Source: Sorlinia euscelidii (lineage in GTDB: Bacteria > Pseudomonadota > Alphaproteobacteria > Acetobacterales > Acetobacteraceae). From it: a stretch of DNA of 64,000 nucleotides. The stretch lies in NCBI RefSeq assembly GCF_036452155.1, contig NZ_JAWJZY010000001.1; one strand, written 5' to 3'. Positions 8,089-17,068 of this stretch are shown here, in pieces (the first letter of the stretch is position 1; each line of letters begins with the position of its first letter). The position numbers were made by a program, and so were the translations under genes. The notes below the pieces were generated by a model. That model was not told where the DNA came from. It did no database searches and was given only the letters and a program-made list of their open reading frames with translations.

Positions 8089-9556
8089 ATGATCCCGCTC
8101 AATCAGCGCGCACTCTCGGCGCTTCCCTCCGGTAAAAACCTCTTTAATTACGATCGCAGCCAGGTGCGGGCGGGCATTGTCCATCTCAGCGTCGGTAATT
8201 TCCATCGCGCTCATCAGGCCTGGTATATTGACCAGCTTCTCAATCATTCCGGCAATACCCACTGGGGTATTTGTGGCGTCGGCCTGCTGGATGATGAAAA
8301 TGAACGCCTCAAACGCGATGTTTTTGCGGCGCAGGATAATCTCTATACGCTGACGCGCTATAAAAATGACGGCTCTGAGACGCATCAGATTATCGGTTCC
8401 ATCGTGTCCTATCTCTTTGCGCCCGACGACAGGCGTGCGGTGCTTGAGAGAATGGCCGCGCCGGAAATCAGGATCGTCTCCATGACGATCACGGAAGGCG
8501 GTTATAATCAGGAGCCGGGCACGGGCCGTTACCAGATCGATCATCCCGCGACACAGGCGGAACTGGCAGATCCGGACCATCCGCACTCCGCCTTCGGCTT
8601 TATCGTTGCAGCGCTCAGATTACGCCGCGCCCGCGGCATCGCGCCCTTTACCGTCATGTCATGCGATAATCTCCGCCATAACGGCCGCATCACTCATCAG
8701 GCCGTCATGGCCCATGCCGAAGCGCTTGACCCGGAACTGGCCGCATGGATCGAGGAAAACGTGACATTCCCCAATGCGATGGTTGATCGCATCACCCCGG
8801 CTGTCCTCAAGGAAGATGCGTTGCCGATTGATGAGGCAAGCGGCATTCAGGATGCGCTGCCCGTTATTTCAGAAGATTTCGCACAATGGGTCATCGAGGA
8901 TCGCTTCGTGAATGGCCGCCCCTACCTGGAGGAAGTCGGCGTGCAATTCGTCGAGGATGTGGGCCGTTTGAACTCATGAAGGTGCGCATGCTCAACGCTG
9001 CGCATTCTGTCCTCGCTTATCCGGGTCAGCTCGCGGGTTTCAATAATGTTCGGGACGCCATAACAAACCCGATGATCCGGGAGCTGGTGGATATTTTTCT
9101 CCGCCGGGACGTCGCGCCCACGCTTCCCGCCCGAAAGGCATGGATCTCGATATTTATCGGGCCACGATCATCAAACGTTTCAGCAACCCCCATATTATTG
9201 ACCGCCTGCCGCGCATCACGGGTGACGGGTGGAGCAAACTTGCCACTTTTCTCGCCCCGACATTTAATCATGTTGTGGAGGAAGATGGCGATGTGACGCG
9301 GATGGTCTTCGTCCTGGCCTGTTTCATCAGATATCTGCGCGGCGTCACGGATGACGGACAGGACTTCGAGCCGTTTGAGCCGCAAATGCCCGACACGGAG
9401 CGTGAAACCAGCCGCCGTGACGCCCTGTCACTCTCCGTGTTTCAGCATTTCAATCTGCATCAGCGCCCCTCCATTGTGTCGGAGATCCGTCGATGGGAGG
9501 AGCGTATCGGGCGCCAGGGGACATTGAAGGCGCTGGAACGCCTTCTGGATGGTTGA
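8089..9556 (+). pseudogene. Mannitol dehydrogenase-family (polyol/fructuronate) oxidoreductase, two frameshifts
   Basis: Start ATG 8089 with AAGGA at 8076-8080. Joining three frames gives about 489 residues, the usual length for long-chain mannitol/fructuronate dehydrogenases. Frame one (to 8979) carries the N-terminal nucleotide-binding domain (IVHLSVGNFHRAHQA, TITEGGYN). Frame two resumes near 8963 with FELMKVRMLNAAH, whose Lys-x4-Asn-x2-His is the catalytic triad of the family. Frame three resumes near 9130 and runs to 9556. Adding one G at 8961-8963 and one C at 9130-9132 restores the expected text. Such enzymes oxidise polyols or reduce keto-sugars with NAD(P); acetic acid bacteria carry several. 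It converges on nadC, 27 bp away. Confidence 0.85.
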
Positions 9557-9583
9557 AAACGCTGAGAAATGATCCGCTTCACG

Positions 9584-10459
9584 TCAGGATGCGCTGTCAA
9601 TATCAAGACCGATATCGAGCGCCGTCACACTATGCGTCAGCCAACCGAGTGAAATCACGTCCACCCCTGTTGCCGCCACGGAAGCGGCGGTTTCCGGCGT
9701 GATACCGCCTGAAGCTTCCGTAATGGCCGTGCGCGCGACACGTTTCACCGCGCGGCGCAGCAACTCCGGCGACATATTATCGAGAAGATAAATATCCGCC
9801 CCGCCCGCCACGATCGCTGCCTCCAACTGCTCCAGTGAATCCACTTCAAGTGAGATTTTCATCATATGGCCGAGATGGCGGCGCGCCATCGTCAGGGCGG
9901 AGGCAATACCGCCCGCAATCGCGATGTGGTTATCCTTGATCATCACCGCATCATCGAGACGATAGCGATGATTATGGCCGCCCCCCATTGAAACCGCGTA
10001 TTTCTGAAGCGCGCGCAGGCCCGGCAGTGTCTTGCGCGTGCAGGTGACGCGTGTCCCGAACCTGGCGACCTTATCAACGATCTGACGGGTTACGGATGCG
10101 ATCCCGCTCAGATGAGAGAGCAGATTTAAAGCCGTGCGCTCTGCCGCCAATATTGAGCGCGCATTGCCGGAGACTTCGGCAATGACATCGCCGGGATGCA
10201 GCCTGTCCCCATCCTGCTTCATCGCTGTGAAATGCAATTGCGGATCAAGGCAGGAGAAAGCAAGTCGCGCCGCAGGCAGCCCGGCCAGAACACCCGCTTT
10301 ACGGGCGCGGAAAACCGCGCGCACTGAAGCCGAAGGGTCGATCACCAATTGCGAAGTCACGTCGCCGCCAATGCCGAGATCTTCCCGCAATGCCGCCTCA
10401 ATGATCGGCCTCCATTCCAGATCAGGTAAGTGACGTGGCCACATCGCGCATTTCCTCAT
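9584..10459 (-). CDS. nadC: Nicotinate-nucleotide pyrophosphorylase (carboxylating), quinolinate phosphoribosyltransferase
   Basis: 291 residues. It converts quinolinate and PRPP to nicotinate mononucleotide, CO2 and PPi, the third step of de novo NAD synthesis. Visible family features are TRKTLPGLR (PRPP/quinolinate binding), GGGHNHRYRLDD and MIKDNHI in the barrel, and an ASGGI element near the C-terminus. Last gene of nadA-nadB-nadC, starting 3 bp after nadB. Expected to be controlled with nadA from the palindrome at 12945-12967. Confidence 0.96.
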   Translation of the reverse strand: MRKCAMWPRHLPDLEWRPIIEAALREDLGIGGDVTSQLVIDPSASVRAVFRARKAGVLAGLPAARLAFSCLDPQLHFTAMKQDGDRLHPGDVIAEVSGNARSILAAERTALNLLSHLSGIASVTRQIVDKVARFGTRVTCTRKTLPGLRALQKYAVSMGGGHNHRYRLDDAVMIKDNHIAIAGGIASALTMARRHLGHMMKISLEVDSLEQLEAAIVAGGADIYLLDNMSPELLRRAVKRVARTAITEASGGITPETAASVAATGVDVISLGWLTHSVTALDIGLDIDSAS

Positions 10460-10462
10460 TTC

Positions 10463-11935
10463 TCAGGCGGTTCGTTTCAGATCGTCAATTGTCAGGACGC
10501 TGTGTCGCGGGGGCGTCGCTGGCTGCGCATCGACCCGGTAATGACTGCCGCGACTTTCCTTCCGGTTAAAGGCAGCATATGCCATGGCCGCGCCGATCAG
10601 TGCGTGATCATCATGCGCCATATCGGCTGAAAAAACCCGGTGAGCCGCCGCAAGCCCACGACCATCGCGCAGCAAACCAAGATGCTGCCCCATAACCGCC
10701 CTGACATCCGCCGCACATCGCCTGACGGGGGGCGGTCTTGGCGCGCCACGTTTCGATGGGGACAGCGTCATATCCTGCAAGGCACGCCCGACACGGGACG
10801 CCATGACACAGGCTTCCACAAGGGAATTGCTCGCCAGGCGGTTCGCCCCATGCAGCCCTGTCGCGGCGACCTCACCGCAGGCCCAGAGGCCGCCAATATG
10901 CGTGCGACCGGTCAGATCCGTCTGCAAGCCTCCCATGAGATAATGGGCGGCGGGGGTGACGGGGATGCGTTCCCGATCCGGGTCAATATGGTTTTGGCGA
11001 CAAAGGCGATAAATGGTCGGGTAATGACGCCCGAACCCGTCCGGGAACAAGCCGCGTGCATCCAGATAAACTTTGTGGCCCTCGCCTTCCTGCGCCGCCA
11101 CCGCCCGGGCCACGATATCCCGCGGCTGCAAAGGGTCCGTGAAAGCCCCCCCTTTTTCATTGACCAATACAGCCCCTGCACCGCGCACGGCCTCGCTGAT
11201 AAGAAAGTGGCGGCCCGCAACCGCACCGATCGCGAGTGCTGTGGGGTGAAACTGCGTGAATTCGAGATCCATCACCCGCGCGCCGATGCGCAGCGCCATC
11301 GCAATCGGCCCGCCATCATGGCCACGCGGATTGGTGGAAACCGGGAATAAACCACTCGCTCCGCCACTCGCCAAAATACATTGGGTGGTCGGGAGATACG
11401 TGCCGTCTTCCAGCCACAACCCGGCGACATGCCCGTCTTGGGTCGCGATATCCGTCAGGCGTCGGCCGTGCAGAAATGTGATGTCCGGGCTTCTGGCCGC
11501 CGCCGCCATGAGGGCTTCCATCATGGCCCGGCCTGACCCGTCCCCCTGCGCATGCAGGATACGCGCCCGGCTATGCGCAGCCTCACGATGAAAATAGTAA
11601 GTCCCATCGTATCGGCGGGTAAAGGATACGCCGAAGCGCTCCAACGCTGCGACGACCGCCTGCGTGTCAGTCAGGATTGCGCGCACGGCTTCCGGGTCAC
11701 ATAATCCAGCACCGGCGGCGATGGTGTCGGCGATATGCTGTTCCAGCGAGTCGTCCGGCCCGATCGCTGCGGCCATGCCGCCTTGCGCCAGGTAACTGGA
11801 CGTGGTCTCTGCAGGCGCGCCGGGAGAGAGGATGATGCAGGGCCGCCGTATCATCAGCGCCGTCATAAGCCCGGCAATGCCGCTGCCGATAATGACAGGT
11901 TGACCGTGCAGACGACTCTCCGGCTTTTTTAACAT
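10463..11935 (-). CDS. nadB: L-aspartate oxidase
   Basis: 490 residues. This FAD enzyme oxidises L-aspartate to iminoaspartate, the substrate of NadA. The N-terminal GSGIAG dinucleotide motif (residues ~18-23) and SSYLAQGGMAAA match the succinate dehydrogenase/fumarate reductase flavoprotein superfamily. EFTQFHPT, and later HYLMGG and GLHGANRLASNSL, belong to the active-site and FAD regions of NadB. Somewhat shorter at the C-terminus than the ~540-residue E. coli enzyme. It begins 6 bp after nadA. Confidence 0.96.
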   Translation of the reverse strand: MLKKPESRLHGQPVIIGSGIAGLMTALMIRRPCIILSPGAPAETTSSYLAQGGMAAAIGPDDSLEQHIADTIAAGAGLCDPEAVRAILTDTQAVVAALERFGVSFTRRYDGTYYFHREAAHSRARILHAQGDGSGRAMMEALMAAAARSPDITFLHGRRLTDIATQDGHVAGLWLEDGTYLPTTQCILASGGASGLFPVSTNPRGHDGGPIAMALRIGARVMDLEFTQFHPTALAIGAVAGRHFLISEAVRGAGAVLVNEKGGAFTDPLQPRDIVARAVAAQEGEGHKVYLDARGLFPDGFGRHYPTIYRLCRQNHIDPDRERIPVTPAAHYLMGGLQTDLTGRTHIGGLWACGEVAATGLHGANRLASNSLVEACVMASRVGRALQDMTLSPSKRGAPRPPPVRRCAADVRAVMGQHLGLLRDGRGLAAAHRVFSADMAHDDHALIGAAMAYAAFNRKESRGSHYRVDAQPATPPRHSVLTIDDLKRTA

Positions 11936-11941
11936 CAGCGT

Positions 11942-12937
11942 CTAGACGGCCAGCATCCGCGCCACAGCCTGACGCGCGCGCGCTGCGATCTCGGGCGGTA
12001 TAGTGACCTCCGCCCCCATCGTCTCAAGAGATTTGCGGATCGATGCTAAAGTGATGCGCTTCATATGCGGGCAGAGGTTACAGGGGCGTACAAACGCGAC
12101 TTCCGGGTGCATGACGGCAAGATTGTCACTCATTGAGCATTCCGTCACCAGCAGCACCTTGCCCGCACCGGATCGCCTGACATAATCAATCATGCCCGCC
12201 GTTGAACCCGCATAATCCGCCTCAGCCACGACGTCTGGCGGGCATTCCGGGTGGGCCAGAACCGTCACGCCCGGATGCAGGCGGCGATATTGACGGATTT
12301 CGCCCGGTGTGAAGCGCTCATGCACTTCACAATGTCCCGGCCAGGTGATCATGCGGATACCGGTTTCATTCTGAATATTCTGCGCCAGAAATTCATCGGG
12401 GATCATGATAACCTCCGGCACGCCGAGACTTTCAACCACGCGCCGCGCATTGCCTGATGTGCAGCAAATATCGGTCTCCGCCTTCACGGCGACAGAACTA
12501 TTGACGTAGGTCACCACCGGCACGCCGGGATGCGCTGCTTTGAGGGCGCGCACATCGGCCGCGGTGATGGACTCGGCGAGAGAACAACCCGCTGCTTCAT
12601 CCGGGATCAGGACTGTTTTGTCCATATTCATGAGTTTGGCGGTTTCTGCCATGAAGTGCACGCCAGCCATAACGATGACGGACGCCGCCGTATTTTCCGC
12701 CTCACGCGCCAGAGCAAGACTATCGCCCCGGATATCGGAGACGCCGTGAAAGATTTCCGGCGTCTGGTAGTTATGTGCCAGTATCACGGCATTACGCTCT
12801 TTTTTCAGCGCGAGGATGGCTTCGATATCGTCTGCAAAGTGGGCTTCCCAGGCATCACGCGTCATCAGGCGCGCCATCGGCGCGTAAAGCGCATCCCGCG
12901 AAACCAATGCTTCCCCACCTATCACCATCAGCAACAT
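11942..12937 (-). CDS. nadA: Quinolinate synthase A (4Fe-4S)
   Basis: 331 residues. It condenses iminoaspartate with dihydroxyacetone phosphate to quinolinate using a 4Fe-4S cluster. Motifs seen: ILAHNYQTPEI (substrate binding), GVHFMAETAKLM, and Cys residues in the GCSLAES, HPECPPDV and RPCNLCPHM contexts that fit the cluster ligands. First gene of the operon. The start could be ATG 12937 or the in-frame ATG 12928, which sits better behind GGGGGA. The palindrome at 12945-12967 ends only 8 bp upstream of the longer start, so a protein bound there would block transcription or initiation. Confidence 0.95.
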   Translation of the reverse strand: MLLMVIGGEALVSRDALYAPMARLMTRDAWEAHFADDIEAILALKKERNAVILAHNYQTPEIFHGVSDIRGDSLALAREAENTAASVIVMAGVHFMAETAKLMNMDKTVLIPDEAAGCSLAESITAADVRALKAAHPGVPVVTYVNSSVAVKAETDICCTSGNARRVVESLGVPEVIMIPDEFLAQNIQNETGIRMITWPGHCEVHERFTPGEIRQYRRLHPGVTVLAHPECPPDVVAEADYAGSTAGMIDYVRRSGAGKVLLVTECSMSDNLAVMHPEVAFVRPCNLCPHMKRITLASIRKSLETMGAEVTIPPEIAARARQAVARMLAV

Positions 12938-12944
12938 CCCCCGA

Positions 12945-12967
12945 TTTATGCTCTATTTGAGCATAAA
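12945..12967. promoter_or_regulatory. Perfect 9-bp palindrome upstream of nadA, candidate NadQ operator
   Basis: TTTATGCTC (12945-12953), five bases TATTT, then GAGCATAAA (12959-12967). The symmetry is perfect and lies just upstream of nadA, between nadABC and nadQ. NadQ-type regulators of Alphaproteobacteria are known to control nadABC. Assigning this site to NadQ is an inference from position and symmetry. It is AT-rich and has no T tract, so a terminator is unlikely. Confidence 0.7.
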
Positions 12968-13077
12968 CATTGCCAAAAAAAGAAGATATTCAAAAATATC
13001 GGTCGCGCCGCCGGAAAGTCAAGGCGCATTTCCCCAGGTCTCACGATGCGCGCGGTGACACGTTTCAGCGAGGCTCT

Positions 13078-13941
13078 TCAGGATGATTTGACCAGAGGCA
13101 ATTTCGACCCCATGAAACGCCGGGACCCAACGAGTTCCCGCCTGAAGCGGAAGAGCTGTGCCGGGCGGCCTTTACTCGACGAGGAAAGTCCGGTCGTTTT
13201 CTCGACAAGATTTTGGTGCAGGATTAAACGCCGGAAATTCTGCTTATGCACCGCCCGCCCTGCAATCGCCTCCACCGTGCGTTGAAGCTCCCATAACGTA
13301 AAAATCTCGGGTAGAAGCTCAAAAACAAGCGGACGATATTTGATTTTGGCGCGAAGCCGCGCGATCGATGTGGCGAGGATACGACGGGAATTGCTTGTCA
13401 TACTGCGCCCGAAATTGACTCCGCCGACAAAGTGCGGTGCTTCAGGCACCAGGCCTGCCTCCCACATCAGTTCATAACGTTGCAGGACGAGTTCATCGTC
13501 CCAGGCCATGCCGTCCAGACCGAAATTGAAGGCGCAGCGCTGCTGTCGCAGATGATCATTCCCCGCCCAACTCAGCAGCTTTTCCTCCAGCACAGCTACC
13601 ATCGGCAATGATGCTGTGGTTTTGCGATCTTCCCACGGAAGGTAATCGTACCAGCTTTTCCACCTCTCCGTATCCGCGCCGACGCGTGTCAGCGCCATGT
13701 AGGAAATACGCGTCACGCGCGTGCCATCCGTGCAGGGAGGATCAACGAACGTGTAAAGCTGCTCAACATGGCCAAGGTGGAAGCCCGTCTTCTGCTCCAC
13801 CCAGTCGCGCACACCTTTCTGCAGGGACGCATGGGTTGTCCTTAACGGACCGGAGGGCAGGCTCCGCCCCTCCTCCAAAGTGCGCACCATCGGGGTGTCG
13901 TCATGCACGGCAAGCACGACCGCGATCAACTCCGCGTTCAT
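13078..13941 (-). CDS. nadQ: NadQ-like transcriptional regulator of NAD synthesis (COG4111, Nudix-related)
   Basis: 287 residues from ATG 13941. The N-terminal ~150 residues look like a Nudix-type domain without a clean catalytic Nudix box, consistent with ligand sensing instead of hydrolysis. The C-terminal ~90 residues (ELLPEIFTLWELQRTVEAIAG..HKQNFRRLI) resemble the winged-helix DNA-binding domain of NrtR/NadQ proteins. It sits directly upstream of nadABC with a palindrome between them, the typical position of the alphaproteobacterial NAD repressor. Its start overlaps the stop of the preceding Fe-S gene by four bases (ATGA), implying translational coupling. Confidence 0.8.
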   Translation of the reverse strand: MNAELIAVVLAVHDDTPMVRTLEEGRSLPSGPLRTTHASLQKGVRDWVEQKTGFHLGHVEQLYTFVDPPCTDGTRVTRISYMALTRVGADTERWKSWYDYLPWEDRKTTASLPMVAVLEEKLLSWAGNDHLRQQRCAFNFGLDGMAWDDELVLQRYELMWEAGLVPEAPHFVGGVNFGRSMTSNSRRILATSIARLRAKIKYRPLVFELLPEIFTLWELQRTVEAIAGRAVHKQNFRRLILHQNLVEKTTGLSSSSKGRPAQLFRFRRELVGSRRFMGSKLPLVKSS

Positions 13942-14447
13942 GGCGTGGCTTCCGCGGGGCGGGCCTGGCGGGGGGTAACCGCATCGCGACACATATCGGT
14001 TAATCCGTCAGCAATCTGATCAAGGGAGGGGGGACAACCTTTGATGACACTATTGAGCTTGACGGGCTGCTTCAGGTGAGGCGCCATCCCGCCTCTGATC
14101 ACCGCATAGAGACCCGCGAAATCGCTTTCTCCGATGGCGCAGTTGCCGATGGATATGACGCCCTTTGGCGCGGGCATCACCTGCCATATATTCTGGATAT
14201 CTTCAAAGGCTACGCGCGTCAGGGAGCCGGTCAGGACCATGATTTCGGCCTCATAAGGTGTCTGGACGAAGCGCAATCCATATGACAGGTCCTCCCACGC
14301 GGCGGATTGCAGGCGATTAAGATTGCCGGTGCAAAGGTCACAACCACCCCCCTGCGCATGGAATAACGCGAGAGGCGGGACCTGTCGTCCTGAGCGTGGC
14401 CTATTCCGCAGAAAATGAGCCTCGATAATCGCGCGGAGGATTAGCAT
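13938..14447 (-). CDS. Orphan NuoB/hydrogenase-small-subunit-like Fe-S protein (HycG/HyfI-like)
   Basis: 169 residues from ATG 14447, preceded by GAGGGA. It has four cysteines in the spacing of the 20-kDa Oxidored_q6 family: C36 and C39 (CDLC), C103 (IGNC) and C138 (GCPPS). These would hold a proximal/N2-like 4Fe-4S cluster. The segments YGLRFVQTPYEAEIMVLTG and SVIKGCPPSLDQI align by eye better with group-4 hydrogenase small subunits than with NuoB itself. No large subunit, membrane subunit or maturation gene is nearby. The gene overlaps nadQ by ATGA. A longer upstream reading exists, but its sequence does not look like protein. Function unknown; an electron-transfer or redox-sensing role tied to NAD control is speculation. 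Confidence 0.75.
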   Translation of the reverse strand: MLILRAIIEAHFLRNRPRSGRQVPPLALFHAQGGGCDLCTGNLNRLQSAAWEDLSYGLRFVQTPYEAEIMVLTGSLTRVAFEDIQNIWQVMPAPKGVISIGNCAIGESDFAGLYAVIRGGMAPHLKQPVKLNSVIKGCPPSLDQIADGLTDMCRDAVTPRQARPAEATP

Positions 14448-14683
14448 ATGACATCCCTCTGATTGAGGCGGAAGATGAATCTGCCCAGGATGGCCATCAC
14501 GCGACGTGCATCCGGTCCACCTGGCCCGGTGCGGTGCGTCGCCCACCTGACGACGCGCTCACCTCGATCATTCGTGAACAGTTCCGCTCGCACTATCAAT
14601 ATGCCGCGAAACCGAAAAACATGTTAAGTTAGTGACCCTTGTGGCCCCAAAGATTATTTTTTCCTCAAAAAAGTGTTGATGAC

Positions 14684-15484
14684 GTGCTGACACCCTGCCC
14701 CCAGAATAACGCGATTCTCAAGTCAGTGATCGATATTTCCGCTGAAGCGGCATCGGATATTATCCAATGTCGTCAGGACGGTTTTACTGTGCATAAAAAG
14801 CAGGATCGCTCAACCGTCACAACTGTTGACCGCCGCATTGAGCATTTTATCATCGAAAAGCTGCGCCATGTCACGCCCGATATACCCGTTATTGCGGAAG
14901 AAAGCGTTTCCGAGGGCCGTGCACCTTTATATGGCGATACTTATTGGCTGGTTGACCCGATTGACGGCACGGATGAATTTGCCGCCGGGGGCGATGATTT
15001 CGCGATCCATATCGGCCTTGTGCATCTCGGACAGCCCATTATCGGGGTGGTCACCTTACCGGGGCACAACATCCAGTATTATGCCGCGCGCGGGCACGGC
15101 GCCTGGCGGAAAAACGCTGACGGGGAAACGCGCATCACCTGCGCCTCTCCCGCGCCGGAACACCTCCGCGTCGTCACGTCACGACGCTGCATGAATCTCC
15201 CGCATTTCGCCGCATGGCGGAAAAATTACGAGATCGACTCCATCGTCCCGGCCGGCTCATCCATCAAGTTCATGCAGGTTGCGGAAGGCGCAGCGGATAT
15301 TTACCCGCGCTTCACCCCATCGATGGAATGGGACACAGCGGCTCCCCAAGCCATCATTGAGGAAGCGGGCGGCTCCATCCGGGATTTATCCGGCGACATA
15401 TTACGTTACGGCAAGGCGGGCTGGCTTAATTCAAGTTTCATCTGCTGTAGTGATCACGTGCGTGATCGGGTCATCTGGGCGTGA
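14684..15484 (+). CDS. cysQ: 3'(2'),5'-bisphosphate nucleotidase
   Basis: About 266 residues from GTG 14684; the frame is open back to TTG 14639, but that segment does not match the family. Inositol-monophosphatase fold: VIAEES, then the metal-binding WLVDPIDGTDEF and C-terminal WDTAAPQAIIEEAGG. The GSSIKFMQVAEG and YPRF segments are characteristic of CysQ over other family members. It hydrolyses 3'-phosphoadenosine 5'-phosphate to AMP, recycling the by-product of sulfate assimilation. First gene of a three-gene operon; its TGA overlaps the next ATG. Confidence 0.9.
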   Translation: MLTPCPQNNAILKSVIDISAEAASDIIQCRQDGFTVHKKQDRSTVTTVDRRIEHFIIEKLRHVTPDIPVIAEESVSEGRAPLYGDTYWLVDPIDGTDEFAAGGDDFAIHIGLVHLGQPIIGVVTLPGHNIQYYAARGHGAWRKNADGETRITCASPAPEHLRVVTSRRCMNLPHFAAWRKNYEIDSIVPAGSSIKFMQVAEGAADIYPRFTPSMEWDTAAPQAIIEEAGGSIRDLSGDILRYGKAGWLNSSFICCSDHVRDRVIWA

Positions 15485-16503
15485 TGACGCGGCTGTTACA
15501 GGCGAGAAGGTCGGATATTACCGAGGCCGCGCAAATGCTGCGTGACGGGCGCCTTGTGGCATTCGGGACGGAGACCGTGTACGGGCTGGGCGGCATCGCC
15601 ACATCCGCTGAAACTGTCGCCCGCATTTTTGCAGCAAAAAACCGACCCGTCTTCAACCCGTTGATTTCTCACTTCCCCACGATTGAAGCGGCCTTACATG
15701 AAGTCATTGCATCGCCGATCTCACAGCGCCTCGCTGAAGCTTTCTGGCCGGGACCGTTGACGCTGATCCTCCCGCGCCACGCCGATAGCCGGATCTGTGA
15801 CCTGGCCTGCGCGGGTCTCGCCTCGGTGGCGGTAAGGGTGCCCGCGCACCCCGTCGCGCGTGCACTCCTACAGGAGGTCGGGCTGCCTGTCGCCGCGCCA
15901 TCCGCTAACCCGTCCGGCCGAGTCAGCCCCACAAGTGCCGCACACGTCCTCGCGGGGTTGGAAGGTCGCATCGACGCTGTCCTCGATATGGGCGACTGCC
16001 CCGTCGGGCTCGAAAGCACCGTGTTGGACCTGACTGGCGCGCACCCCGTTATATTGCGCCCGGGCGCGATCACGAATGACGCGCTTGAGCGTGTTATCGG
16101 TCCCTTCGCCCGAAGGGAGGCGGTCCCCTCACCTGAGGAAAATGACGCGGTTCTCCGCAGCCCTGGCCTGATGTCGTCGCATTATGCACCCAGTTTGCCC
16201 CTCAGGCTCAACGCCCAGGACTGTCACGAAAATGAGGCGCTCCTGGCTTTCGGCACGCCCTTCCCTGATGCGCCTCTCATCTGGAATCTGAGCGCGTCAG
16301 GCGACATGGTGGAGGCCGCCGCGCGCCTTTATGCCGGGTTGCACTTTCTTGATAAAACCGGATGCGCGCAGGGCCTTGAAGGTATCGCGGTCATGAAAAT
16401 GTCGGAACACGGTCTCGGGCAGGCCATCATGGACCGGCTGAAACGCGCCGCCGCCCCCCGGACGAGGCATCCCGGGCATGACGCATCAGAGAGTCTGACA
16501 TGA
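15484..16503 (+). CDS. tsaC: L-threonylcarbamoyladenylate synthase, Sua5-type
   Basis: 339 residues from ATG 15484, overlapping cysQ by one base. The N-terminal YrdC domain (to about residue 205) has GTETVYGLG, the KNRPVFNPL (KxRP) ATP/threonine motif and SANPSGRVSPT. LESTVLDL follows, and then a C-terminal Sua5 domain with SPGLMSSHYAP at the linker. It makes threonylcarbamoyl-AMP for the t6A37 tRNA modification. The extra Sua5 domain distinguishes it from short TsaC. Part of the cysQ-tsaC operon. Confidence 0.93.
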   Translation: MTRLLQARRSDITEAAQMLRDGRLVAFGTETVYGLGGIATSAETVARIFAAKNRPVFNPLISHFPTIEAALHEVIASPISQRLAEAFWPGPLTLILPRHADSRICDLACAGLASVAVRVPAHPVARALLQEVGLPVAAPSANPSGRVSPTSAAHVLAGLEGRIDAVLDMGDCPVGLESTVLDLTGAHPVILRPGAITNDALERVIGPFARREAVPSPEENDAVLRSPGLMSSHYAPSLPLRLNAQDCHENEALLAFGTPFPDAPLIWNLSASGDMVEAAARLYAGLHFLDKTGCAQGLEGIAVMKMSEHGLGQAIMDRLKRAAAPRTRHPGHDASESLT

Positions 16504-17057
16504 GCGAGATTGATATGAAGGAGATCAAAATCCTTTCCGATATTCTCGCTCTGGTGCTGGAAGAAGAAGACGGCCAATCCCATGCCGCCCTCACGGCGCT
16601 GAAAACGCGCGCCCGGAAAAACGGCACGACAGGCGGTGCCCTGAAAAACCTCTTCGCCAACATCGCCATCGACCCGCCCAAACCGACGCGCCGCCGAAGC
16701 TCCGCCGGAAATAAGGCGGATCTCGACGAGGAAAACGCCAATCTGCGCCGCCACGTGCAACTCCTGACCTCTAATCTCCAGACGCTGGATGTGCGCTTGA
16801 GAACGGCGGAAGCCCAGTCCCTCGCCCTTCAGCGGGAGATGTTTCAGGTCCGGCAATCTCATGCTGAAATCGGCGCGCTTCTGGAAATCGAGACACAAGG
16901 TCGCTCTCGATCCATGATGATGGTTTATATTGCGCTTTTCGCCGGCATCGTGCTCGGCGTCGCGGTGGCACAGCTTTATCACGCTTTCAGCTTCGCCCCG
17001 GTCATTGACAGGGCATCCTACCTCAATGAGCCTTATAATAATGCAAGGCCGTCATAG
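16500..17057 (+). CDS. Coiled-coil, single-TM hypothetical protein
   Basis: 185 residues, start overlapping the tsaC stop by ATGA. The N-terminus (about 1-55) is a compact charged helical region. Residues ~75-120 are a likely coiled coil (DEENANLRRHVQLLTSNLQ and repeats of Leu at heptad spacing). One membrane span lies near residues 138-160 (MMVYIALFAGIVLGVAVAQL), followed by a short tail. Family not recognised. The layout suggests a cytoplasmic coiled coil anchored by a C-terminal membrane helix. The coupling to tsaC suggests co-expression only. Confidence 0.75.
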   Translation: MSEIDMKEIKILSDILALVLEEEDGQSHAALTALKTRARKNGTTGGALKNLFANIAIDPPKPTRRRSSAGNKADLDEENANLRRHVQLLTSNLQTLDVRLRTAEAQSLALQREMFQVRQSHAEIGALLEIETQGRSRSMMMVYIALFAGIVLGVAVAQLYHAFSFAPVIDRASYLNEPYNNARPS

Positions 17058-17068
17058 AGCGACACCCT

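Noticed and set aside
8062..8586. Minus-strand frame opposite the mannitol dehydrogenase
   Set aside because: The plus strand carries recognisable dehydrogenase motifs over the same bases; the antisense translation has none.
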